From positions 92,234-156,233 of the forward strand of contig CBDATJ010000003.1 in NCBI GenBank assembly GCA_965199895.1: a stretch of DNA of 64,000 bases. The letters are read 5' to 3'. The notes beneath the pieces were generated by a model. The model searched no databases. It had not been told where the DNA came from and worked only from the letters and a program-made list of their open reading frames with translations. Positions 44,222 through 51,826 of the stretch are shown here, piece by piece. A program made the translations under genes and the position numbers. This DNA is from Bin55 sp965199895. Lineage in GTDB: Bacteria > Pseudomonadota > Gammaproteobacteria > Pseudomonadales > Azotimanducaceae. The number at the start of each line of letters is the position of its first letter. Position 1 is the first letter of the stretch.

Positions 44222-45592
44222 ATGAAAGCAAAGTTAATGTACACCTGCTGTAAGTGCGGAGCAACACATCCAAAGTGGCAAGGACAGTGCTCGGTTTGTG
44301 GGGAATGGAATTGTCTAGAAGAGATGAGTATCTCCCGAGGTTCCGCCATAAGCAAGGTGAGCTATGCCGGAGCACCTCCGGCAATCAATCGCGTTGCAGA
44401 CATAAAATTTGAGGCGACTGCTCGCATACCCACTGCAATCCAAGAACTCGATAGAGTCCTCGGGGGTGGTCTGGTTCATGGCTCGGTCGTTTTGATCGGT
44501 GGTGAGCCTGGCGCGGGTAAATCAACCCTCCTCATTCAGGTTGCACACAACATCGCTCAAGATGGAACGTGCCTTTATGTGAGTGGTGAAGAGTCGGTTC
44601 AACAAATCGCTAGTCGAGCCATTCGACTCGGAATTGCCGATAGCAATACCCAACTCGCTTCGCTCACGAACGTTGAACAGATCACAGACATCGTTCAACA
44701 AATGAAACCTTCTGTTGTCATCATTGATTCGATACAGGTTATGACTGCAGACGATATCGAGAGTGTACCGGGAAGCGTGAGTCAAGTACGAGAATGTGCT
44801 GCACGTTTGACACGTTTAGCGAAACAAACGGGCACTACGTTTGTACTCGTCGGTCATGTCACCAAAGAAGGCAACCTCGCAGGACCTAAGGTGCTGGAGC
44901 ACATGATTGATTGTTTCATCATGCTTGATGCACCCGTAGGAAGCAGATTTAGAACTCTACGTGGAATCAAAAATCGATTTGGTGCAGTGAACGAGCTCGG
45001 AGTCTTCGCTATGACCGACAATGGTCTTCGTGAAGTGGCGAATCCCTCTGCTATCTTTCTGGAACGTTCAAATGAACCAGCTGCTGGTAGTGTGGTGACC
45101 GTGACTTGGGAAGGTACTCGTCCTTTGCTAGTTGAGATCCAAGCCCTAGTTGATGACGTACAAAGCGGTTATCCTCGACGGGTTGCTGTGGGATTAGACT
45201 CACAGCGATTAGCCATGCACTTGGCGATCCTCCACAGGCACTGTGGTATTTCTTTAGCTGATCAAGATGTATTTGTTAACGTCACCGGAGGAGTTCGAGC
45301 CGCCGAGACTGCCGTGGACCTTGCAACTCTGGTTGCGGTATATTCAAGCTTTAGAAATCGACCATTACCGAGAGATCTGGTGGTTTTTGGTGAATTAGGA
45401 TTAACGGGTGAAATTCGACCTGTCCCCAATGGTCAAGAACGACTTCGAGAAGTCCAAAAGCATGGGTTCACTCGCGCTGTCATTCCTTCTGCAAATCGAG
45501 CAAAGAAACCGACTGCAGGGATAGAACTCGCTCACGTTCAATCGCTAACCGTGGCTCTCGACACGATCAACGACATCATGTCATCTCATTGA
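44222..45592 (+). CDS. radA: DNA repair protein RadA
   Basis: A RecA-like ATPase that drives branch migration in recombination. 456 residues: zinc finger C9-x2-C12 and C23-x2-C26 (CGATHPKWQGQC), Walker A GGEPGAGKST, the RadA-specific KNRFG motif, and a C-terminal Lon-like domain (FGELGLTGEIRPVPNG). The start ATG precedes the zinc finger directly. Confidence 0.95.
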   Translation: MKAKLMYTCCKCGATHPKWQGQCSVCGEWNCLEEMSISRGSAISKVSYAGAPPAINRVADIKFEATARIPTAIQELDRVLGGGLVHGSVVLIGGEPGAGKSTLLIQVAHNIAQDGTCLYVSGEESVQQIASRAIRLGIADSNTQLASLTNVEQITDIVQQMKPSVVIIDSIQVMTADDIESVPGSVSQVRECAARLTRLAKQTGTTFVLVGHVTKEGNLAGPKVLEHMIDCFIMLDAPVGSRFRTLRGIKNRFGAVNELGVFAMTDNGLREVANPSAIFLERSNEPAAGSVVTVTWEGTRPLLVEIQALVDDVQSGYPRRVAVGLDSQRLAMHLAILHRHCGISLADQDVFVNVTGGVRAAETAVDLATLVAVYSSFRNRPLPRDLVVFGELGLTGEIRPVPNGQERLREVQKHGFTRAVIPSANRAKKPTAGIELAHVQSLTVALDTINDIMSSH

Positions 45593-45658
45593 CTCAGAAA
45601 GCTATCCAATAGTTAGAAGCCTAAAATAGCTATAGGCTCACTAAGTTACCAAATTACT

Positions 45659-46921
45659 ATGATCACGGTCAAAAATAAACTCCCACTCAGCGAATCTGAT
45701 ACCGAAATATGGTCTTCGATCACCCGAGAATTAGATCGGCAAGAAGAACACATTGAACTTATTGCATCGGAGAACTACGTATCTCCAGCAGTTTTAGAAG
45801 CTCAAGGCTGTGTCATGACCAACAAATACGCAGAAGGTTATCCGGGCAAGCGCTACTATGGTGGATGTGATTACGTTGATCAAGTCGAAATGCTCGCCAT
45901 TGAGCGTGCAAAACAACTCTTTGGTGCAGATTACGCCAATGTCCAACCACACTCTGGAAGCCAAGCGAATGCAGCCGCATACCTTGCGCTGCTGAAACCC
46001 CACGATGTCGTCTTGGGAATGAGTCTTTCTGAGGGAGGTCACTTAACCCATGGTTCTCCGGTAAGTTTTTCCGGGAAACTCTACCAGGCCGTGCAGTATG
46101 GAGTCAGAGCTGATAGTGGATTAGTTGACTATGACACAATACAAAATTTAGCAAACGAACACAAACCCAAGATGGTCATAGCCGGCTTTTCTGCGTACAG
46201 TCGCCAATTGGATTGGTCGAAATTTAGAGAAATCTCTGACTCAGTCGGTGCTTATTTGTTGGTCGATATGGCACACGTTGCTGGACTCGTTGCCACCGGA
46301 CACTACCCCAATCCAGTTCCTCACGCGGATGTGGTCACGACTACCACGCACAAGACACTCGCAGGACCTAGAGGGGGATTGATTCTCGCTAGAACAAACC
46401 CAGAAGTCGAAAAGAAACTCAATTCTGCGCTCTTCCCAGGCATGCAAGGCGGCCCTCTTATGCACGTTGTTGCCGCGAAAGCAGTCTGTTTCAAGGAAGC
46501 AATGGAACCCGCCTTCAAAGAATATCAAAACCGTGTCGTCTCTAACGCACGCACTATGGCTGCAGAGTTCATGCGTCGCAACTACAAAGTAGTATCTGGT
46601 GGAACCGATAATCACTTGTTCCTCATCGACTTGATCGACCGTGGCATAACAGGTAAAGACGCAGATGAAGCATTGAACAAAGCGAATATCACAGTCAACA
46701 AAAACACGGTTCCAGGTGACCTAAGATCCCCATTCGTTACTAGTGGTTTGAGAATAGGAACCGCAGCAGTCACACGTAGAGGATTGGGCGAAAAGGAATG
46801 TAAGCTGGTCACAACCTGGATATGTGATGTACTCGACGATCTAGCCAACGACAACATGATTATGTCAGTCAACCATAAAGTTCAGGAGCTGTGTGAACAG
46901 TTCCCTGTCTACACTCAGTGA
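45659..46921 (+). CDS. glyA: serine hydroxymethyltransferase
   Basis: A PLP enzyme that interconverts serine and glycine and supplies methylene-tetrahydrofolate. 420 residues. It has the PLP lysine in TTTHKTLAGPRGG near 235, SGSQANAAAYLAL near 100 and HVAGLVATG near 205. I see no riboswitch upstream; a weak hairpin (AGCCTA/TAGGCT, 45618-45638) lies in the short leader. nrdR, which often follows, is absent. Confidence 0.96.
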   Translation: MITVKNKLPLSESDTEIWSSITRELDRQEEHIELIASENYVSPAVLEAQGCVMTNKYAEGYPGKRYYGGCDYVDQVEMLAIERAKQLFGADYANVQPHSGSQANAAAYLALLKPHDVVLGMSLSEGGHLTHGSPVSFSGKLYQAVQYGVRADSGLVDYDTIQNLANEHKPKMVIAGFSAYSRQLDWSKFREISDSVGAYLLVDMAHVAGLVATGHYPNPVPHADVVTTTTHKTLAGPRGGLILARTNPEVEKKLNSALFPGMQGGPLMHVVAAKAVCFKEAMEPAFKEYQNRVVSNARTMAAEFMRRNYKVVSGGTDNHLFLIDLIDRGITGKDADEALNKANITVNKNTVPGDLRSPFVTSGLRIGTAAVTRRGLGEKECKLVTTWICDVLDDLANDNMIMSVNHKVQELCEQFPVYTQ

Positions 46922-47001
46922 TCCCTCTGTTGATTGATTGAGTTCAACGCAACGAACCTATTTCCTCTGATAGGCTCTTTAGCTTACTACTCCCCAACTA
47001 G

Positions 47002-48111
47002 ATGACCTCTGTGTCTGGTTCCAAGCTAGATCGACTGTATATGTTGCAAGCGATCAGATTAGCTGAAAAGGGGTTGTACAGCGTCACCCGAAATAACCCA
47101 CGAGTAGGTTGTGTCCTGGTTAAAGAGGGTCGGGTGATTGCTCGAGGATTCCACCGTAAAGATGGTGCAGAACATGCTGAAGTTGATGCTATCAATCACG
47201 CAACCGAAGATCCCAAAGACAGTACTGCTTATGTGAATCTTGAGCCGTGCTGTGTCCACGGGAGAACACCTCCATGCACTGAAGCTCTATTGGAGAGCCG
47301 TATCCGACGTGTCGTAGTGGGAGAACTCGATCCCAACCCATCAGTTCTAGGAAAAGGGATCCAACAACTATCCGACAAGGGTGTCGATGTAACCGTTCTC
47401 AATCTGCCCGAAGCACGCTTGGTTAACCCGGGATTTCATAATCGCATCAAGTATTCACGGCCATACATTAGAGTGAAATCAGCGATCTCCCTAGATGGTA
47501 GGACAGCATTGTCCACTGGTGAAAGTCAATGGATTACCAGCAATCTGTCAAGAAGAGACGCACAGCAATTTCGAGCCCGTAGTGGCGCAATCCTCACGGG
47601 TATCAATACTATCCTGAAAGACGATCCGAGACTTACGGTTCGAGAACCCAAATTTAGCCCTAGCACACCGATTCGAGTCATTCTGGATACCCAGGGTCGA
47701 CTCCCCGAATCTGCTGAAATACTCCAACAAGAAGGTGATGTCATAGTGGTTTGCAACAAACAAGCCAGTCTACCTGAGCGGGTTACCCGGTGGGAGCACA
47801 CCAAAGACAAAGCAGATTTAAATGAAGTACATCAACGTCTTGCGGATTGGGGTGTGAATGAACTACTTGTCGAGGCAGGTGCTAAACTCACCGGTAGCTA
47901 TCTGCAAAGTAATCAATGGGATGAGCTGATTCTGTATGTCGCACCTAAGTTGCTAGGAATCGCAGCGCACCCGTTAGCAGAATTTAGTATTGAGACACTC
48001 TCACAGTCCAGTGTTGGAACGGTTCAATCCATCACACCATGTGGCCCAGATATTCGAGTCGTGATCACTCGTGAATCGACTACAGAGGCTTCCAATGAAA
48101 TATTCTCGTAG
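47002..48111 (+). CDS. ribD: bifunctional riboflavin biosynthesis deaminase/reductase RibD
   Basis: Catalyses the second and third steps of riboflavin synthesis. 369 residues: an N-terminal zinc deaminase (HAEVDAI near 52, PCCVHGRTPPC near 77-87) and a C-terminal NADPH-dependent reductase (VKSAISLDGRTAL, ITSNLSRRDAQQFRARSGAILTG region). ribE, ribBA and ribH, normally next, are missing; the end overlaps nusB by 17 bp. Confidence 0.95.
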   Translation: MTSVSGSKLDRLYMLQAIRLAEKGLYSVTRNNPRVGCVLVKEGRVIARGFHRKDGAEHAEVDAINHATEDPKDSTAYVNLEPCCVHGRTPPCTEALLESRIRRVVVGELDPNPSVLGKGIQQLSDKGVDVTVLNLPEARLVNPGFHNRIKYSRPYIRVKSAISLDGRTALSTGESQWITSNLSRRDAQQFRARSGAILTGINTILKDDPRLTVREPKFSPSTPIRVILDTQGRLPESAEILQQEGDVIVVCNKQASLPERVTRWEHTKDKADLNEVHQRLADWGVNELLVEAGAKLTGSYLQSNQWDELILYVAPKLLGIAAHPLAEFSIETLSQSSVGTVQSITPCGPDIRVVITRESTTEASNEIFS

Positions 48112-48529
48112 TCACCGACGAAGGAGCCGCAGAGCGCTGTTACAAGCTCTCTATCAATGGGATTTTCAACACATCAGTGAAGAAGACGTTCATCGATTTA
48201 TGACAGAGGAAGGTGCTTTGCAAAAATCCGACAAAGCCTTCTTTAGTCAGTGTCTACAACAAATAACCTCAAACACCCAAAAGCTCGACCAATCGTTTTC
48301 CCTGCATCTTGATCGTCCATTGGAAGAGTTAACTCGAATAGAGTTAGCCTGTTTGAGAGCAGGAACCTATGAACTATTGGAACGAGAAGACATCCCTCCA
48401 GTCGTTGTGATCAACGAGTGGGTTGAATTAGCCAAGATATTTGGTGCTCAGGACAGCTATCGCTATGTCAATGCAGTCCTTGATGCAGTTTGTCGAACTA
48501 TCCGGGAGGAAAATCACGAAAGAGAATGA
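48095..48529 (+). CDS. nusB: transcription antitermination factor NusB
   Basis: A small all-helical RNA-binding protein that with NusE (S10) promotes rRNA antitermination. 144 residues from the ATG at 48095 (MKYSRSHRRRSRRALLQALYQW, the conserved start). The C-terminal half has the family's PVVVINEWVELAKIFG and SYRYVNAVLDAV. A GTG at 48071 is unnecessary. It overlaps ribD upstream and thiL downstream. Confidence 0.93.
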   Translation: MKYSRSHRRRSRRALLQALYQWDFQHISEEDVHRFMTEEGALQKSDKAFFSQCLQQITSNTQKLDQSFSLHLDRPLEELTRIELACLRAGTYELLEREDIPPVVVINEWVELAKIFGAQDSYRYVNAVLDAVCRTIREENHERE

Positions 48530-49463
48530 ACTGATTGAGCAGCTGCTTGAAAAACTAGGTGACACAATTGAAGGTCAAGAGATCGAAATTGGTCCAGGAG
48601 ACGATGCAGCAGTCATTACGTTTAAACCCGATGAAGAGATTGTCGTCACTGTAGACACCGCCATAGAAGGTACACACTTCCCTCATGGGTGTCCTGGAGA
48701 ACTTGTAGGTTACCGTAGTGCCATTGCTAGTATTTCCGACGTGATCGCGATGGGAGCAAAACCACACTTTCTGATCATCGCTCACATCATTGAAGACAAT
48801 GAAGATGAATGGTTGAAAAGTTTTGCTGACGGTTTGAGGGCTGCATGTCATGCTGCAAATCTTCGGGTTATCGGCGGGAACCTGGCAAGGGGCCCCCATA
48901 GTGTTACGATAACGGCTATCGGTTCGGTACCCAAAGGCAAAGCAATGGTTCGTGGTCCCACAGCACTGAGTAACGATATCTGGTTGACGGGAAAGATAGG
49001 TGCGTCCGTTCTAGCACTAGCTGAAGAAAAGTGGGACTTTCAACCCCTATCGGAAATGTTCAAGAATCGAGACTCAAACCCCACCTCACGATTTTTTACT
49101 CCGCCCATCCATACCGATTTCGCAATCGCAGTGAGAGAACATGCGACAACTATGACGGATGTCAGCGATGGTCTAGTGGTCGAATTGGAAGACATGATCA
49201 AGGGAAGTTTAGTTGGGATAAACATTAATGTTGACCAATTACCGATCTGGAATGGAGCAGATATCGACAAAGCAATCGGACAGGATGACAACTATGAACT
49301 GCTATTCTCGATTGGAAAGAGTTTTAGAGGATGGGTAAAGGCAATTGCTGAAGCGACTCATACCCAGGTCACTCGGATTGGAAAAGTAACCTGTGAACCC
49401 GGAACGACTTTTTTGTTGGACAATCAAGTGTTCAAGCCAAGCTCAGGATACTCTCATTTCTGA
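48483..49463 (+). CDS. thiL: thiamine-monophosphate kinase
   Basis: Phosphorylates thiamine monophosphate to the active diphosphate. About 326 residues, with ENELIEQL at the start, GPGDDAAVI, VDTAIEGTHF and DVSDGLVVELEDM motifs. The start is uncertain. The family homology begins around ENELI, but no ATG, GTG or TTG lies there; I used the nearest in-frame ATG (48483), which overlaps nusB by 47 bp. A GGGAGGAAA sequence at the expected Shine-Dalgarno position precedes the codons ATC/ACG, so a rare start codon is possible. Confidence 0.9.
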   Translation: MQFVELSGRKITKENELIEQLLEKLGDTIEGQEIEIGPGDDAAVITFKPDEEIVVTVDTAIEGTHFPHGCPGELVGYRSAIASISDVIAMGAKPHFLIIAHIIEDNEDEWLKSFADGLRAACHAANLRVIGGNLARGPHSVTITAIGSVPKGKAMVRGPTALSNDIWLTGKIGASVLALAEEKWDFQPLSEMFKNRDSNPTSRFFTPPIHTDFAIAVREHATTMTDVSDGLVVELEDMIKGSLVGININVDQLPIWNGADIDKAIGQDDNYELLFSIGKSFRGWVKAIAEATHTQVTRIGKVTCEPGTTFLLDNQVFKPSSGYSHF

Positions 49464-49968
49464 TCAGGACCAATCTGTTCGTGCTGATGTAGTATCAGCA
49501 CTACGCCTTAATTGGAACAAGGATCCCCTTGTCATCCTATCGACTGGTCTAGGTTTGGGATGGGTTCCCATTGCTCCGGGAACCGCTGCAGCGTTGGTTG
49601 CAGGCATAGTCTGGTGGTTCTTGCCGATAAATGCTTGGCCCATCCATGCTCTCGCTTGTGTCGTGAGCCTGATCCTAGCGAGATGGCTGCTTCACGCACT
49701 GATCCTAAAATACGGATACGAAGATGCTAAACCTATTGTGATCGACGAGATCGTCGGCATGGGGTTTGCTCTCATATGGGTACCAAAAATTTGGTGGTTG
49801 TATGTCGTTGCGTTCATTATTTTTCGACTCTTTGATATCGCAAAACCATGGCCTATCAGGTGGATGGACGAGTCACTTTCCGGACCTTACGGAATATTGC
49901 TGGATGATGTAGCTGCGGGGCTCATTGCTTGCGGGTTGACCTACTGCGTATATCATTATTTCTACTAA
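49393..49968 (+). CDS. pgpA: phosphatidylglycerophosphatase A
   Basis: An inner-membrane phosphatase that makes phosphatidylglycerol from its phosphate. 191 residues as read from a GTG at 49393. The conserved part starts near residue 44 (LGLGWVPIAPGT) and includes VIDEIVGMGFAL and RLFDIAKPWPI, with four membrane segments. The GTG lies 71 bp inside thiL and is the only standard start codon before the conserved region; translation may start at an ATT closer in. It is in the usual thiL-pgpA order. Confidence 0.9.
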   Translation: MNPERLFCWTIKCSSQAQDTLISDQDQSVRADVVSALRLNWNKDPLVILSTGLGLGWVPIAPGTAAALVAGIVWWFLPINAWPIHALACVVSLILARWLLHALILKYGYEDAKPIVIDEIVGMGFALIWVPKIWWLYVVAFIIFRLFDIAKPWPIRWMDESLSGPYGILLDDVAAGLIACGLTYCVYHYFY

Positions 49969-49977
49969 GAGGAAAAC

Positions 49978-50199
49978 ATGGAAGAAACGGAACAAAAAGT
50001 AGACTTTGAAGCTAGTATTGCTAGCCTGGAAGCATTGGTGAAGGAAATGGAAAGCGGAGAGTTGACATTGGAACAGTCATTAATGGCTTTCGAGAAAGGT
50101 GTGAAACTCGCACGAGAGTGCCAATCGTCTCTCACGGAAGCGGAAGGACGCGTAAACAAGCTCATGAAAAAAATGAACCTCGCATCCTCTGACGACTAA
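49978..50199 (+). CDS. xseB: exodeoxyribonuclease VII small subunit
   Basis: The 73-residue small subunit of the nuclease that degrades single-stranded DNA. It has DFEASIASLEALVKEMESGEL, then a Leu-rich helix (TLEQSLMAFEKGVKLARECQ). AAGAGGAAAAC precedes the ATG. xseA is not nearby; the pairing with ispA next is standard. Confidence 0.94.
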   Translation: MEETEQKVDFEASIASLEALVKEMESGELTLEQSLMAFEKGVKLARECQSSLTEAEGRVNKLMKKMNLASSDD

Positions 50200-50212
50200 C
50201 GTCTCAAGTGCC

Positions 50213-51097
50213 ATGCCGATGAATTTATCCACGCTGAAGCAAACCATTGACAATGAGTTGGAACAACGGTTAGATCTGACTTCCCAGTTGTCTCCTGCTC
50301 TCGTCGAATCCATGCGATACTCGATCCTGGGTCGAGGAAAGAGACTCCGAGGGTGCTTGACCTATGCGACGGCGACCGGATTGGGTGGAGAACCACAGTC
50401 TGCTCTGGCTCCTGCGAGTTCTATTGAGCTTATCCATGCGTTCTCACTTATTCACGACGATCTACCGGATATGGATGATTCGGACACACGCCGAGGGAAG
50501 CCCAGTTGCCATATCCAATTCGGCAACTTCATGGCGATTTTGGCGGGAGATGCAATCCATGCTCTTGCGTTTGAATTGGTTGCGGACGCTCAAGGTTTGT
50601 CTGCCGAACAGAAAGTTGAATGCAGTTCAGTTTTAGCACATGCGAGTGGTTGGAATGGCATGATGGGTGGACAAGCAATGGATATGGAACTGATGTCTGA
50701 GGATGAACCCACCCTCGAACAACATCAAGCATTAAATCAGGCTAAAACTGGTGCTTTATTTAAAGCGTCGTTAGAACTTGGATCCATTGCAGCAGGACAC
50801 ATGAAAAGTTCAGAGACATTTATCGTACTACAGCAAGTGGGTGTCCACCTGGGCATCGCATTTCAACTGAAAGACGATGTTCTTGACACTATCGGACAGT
50901 CCAATTGCATGGGTAAACCCACTGGTGTGGACCTAAAAATCGGTAAAAGAAATTCAATCGCGTTTCTTGGTGTCGAGAATGCTCAACGAGAGTCTGAACG
51001 ACAGCTCAAAAGTGCATTAGAATTGATGGGAGATGTCCCCGGTGATATGTCGCTCGTGGCTGAATTAGCTAAGCGGTGTGTCCACCGAAGCAACTAA
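50213..51097 (+). CDS. ispA: farnesyl diphosphate synthase
   Basis: Condenses isopentenyl and dimethylallyl diphosphate to farnesyl diphosphate. 294 residues with the first aspartate-rich motif DDLPDMDD near 82-89, RRGKPSCH after it, and the second motif DDVLD near 224. dxs, often next in this cluster, is not present, and the next gene is on the opposite strand. Confidence 0.94.
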   Translation: MPMNLSTLKQTIDNELEQRLDLTSQLSPALVESMRYSILGRGKRLRGCLTYATATGLGGEPQSALAPASSIELIHAFSLIHDDLPDMDDSDTRRGKPSCHIQFGNFMAILAGDAIHALAFELVADAQGLSAEQKVECSSVLAHASGWNGMMGGQAMDMELMSEDEPTLEQHQALNQAKTGALFKASLELGSIAAGHMKSSETFIVLQQVGVHLGIAFQLKDDVLDTIGQSNCMGKPTGVDLKIGKRNSIAFLGVENAQRESERQLKSALELMGDVPGDMSLVAELAKRCVHRSN

Positions 51098-51105
51098 GTT
51101 TTTGC

Positions 51106-51354
51106 CTATTTTGAATGGGCAGCTTTTTCTGGTTCCTCTACGAGACCCCAGCATGCTTCAGCTTCATCTAGTCGAATCTTTCCCGCACGCTCTAAGTGAT
51201 AAAACACACCGAGAATCTCCCACGTCCCTAGGGGTTGATTCTTGACTCTCATATATTCAGCAATATTTCCGGGTCGAATGTTGGGTGAACCGGAAGCAAC
51301 GATTTCCCCAAAGGCATCGTAGACGGTTTGAGTTAGGCGACGATCTTGATTCAA
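51106..51354 (-). CDS. small conserved-looking protein, function unknown
   Basis: 82 residues from a TTG at 51354, with no clear ribosome binding site. The composition and pattern (QTVYDAFGEIVASGSPN, then PGNIAEYMR, PLGTWEILGVFYHLERAGKI) suggest a small winged-helix-like fold, and the segment looks under protein-coding constraint. I do not recognise a family. It converges on ispA (9 bp gap). Confidence 0.55.
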   Translation of the reverse strand: MNQDRRLTQTVYDAFGEIVASGSPNIRPGNIAEYMRVKNQPLGTWEILGVFYHLERAGKIRLDEAEACWGLVEEPEKAAHSK

Positions 51355-51425
51355 AACAGTGGGTTTTCGTTGAGGTAATGGTCAAAAGCAGTAAAAGTGT
51401 CGATCCATAGTCTCATACAGTGGAG

Positions 51426-51431
51426 TATAAT
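51426..51431 (+). promoter_or_regulatory. probable -10 element (TATAAT) for ssrA
   Basis: A perfect TATAAT 23 bp before the mature tmRNA 5' end. Pre-tmRNA is trimmed by RNase P, so a short leader is expected. No good -35 hexamer is visible at 16-18 bp upstream. Confidence 0.45.
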
Positions 51432-51453
51432 GTGGCACATCATTCAAGTGCTT

Positions 51454-51810
51454 GGGGGCGATTTGGATTCGACGACGGATACAAGAACTCAGGTGCATGC
51501 CGAGAGAGAAATAGCTCTCGTAAATCAATTGTTTCACAATAAATTTAGTTGCCAACGACGACAACTACGCTCTAGCGGCTTAGAGCCGTTAGTCCTTGTT
51601 TTCTCAGTGCTCACGTAGGACAACCGGGATCATTTCAGTGAGATCGTGTTGGTTGACTGCCCGACCAATCAACATTAAACATTAGGGCTCGTTCTATATA
51701 GCCTAGTCCCGACAGGCCAGTATAGAATCAAATAAAAAGCCGGGACTAAGCATGTAGATCCGAAGAAGGAGTACTGGCGGACGCGGGTTCGACTCCCGCC
51801 GCCTCCACCA
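51454..51810 (+). ncRNA. ssrA: transfer-messenger RNA (tmRNA)
   Basis: A 357-nt RNA that rescues stalled ribosomes by adding a degradation tag. The 5' end GGGGGCGATTTGGATTCGAC and 3' end GCCGCCTCCACCA pair as the tRNA-like acceptor (seven base pairs including one G-U), with GGTTCGACTCC as T arm. The resume reading frame (from GCC AAC GAC) encodes ANDDNYALAA followed by TAG, close to the ANDENYALAA consensus. Pseudoknot-like paired segments follow the frame. No interruption or two-piece arrangement is seen. Confidence 0.96.
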
Positions 51811-51826
51811 CCAGCCTCTCTGAACG

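Noticed and set aside
45593..47001. Riboswitches for glyA (glycine), ribD (FMN) or thiL (TPP)
   Set aside because: The leaders are too short or lack conserved core sequences; only a weak 6-bp hairpin precedes glyA.
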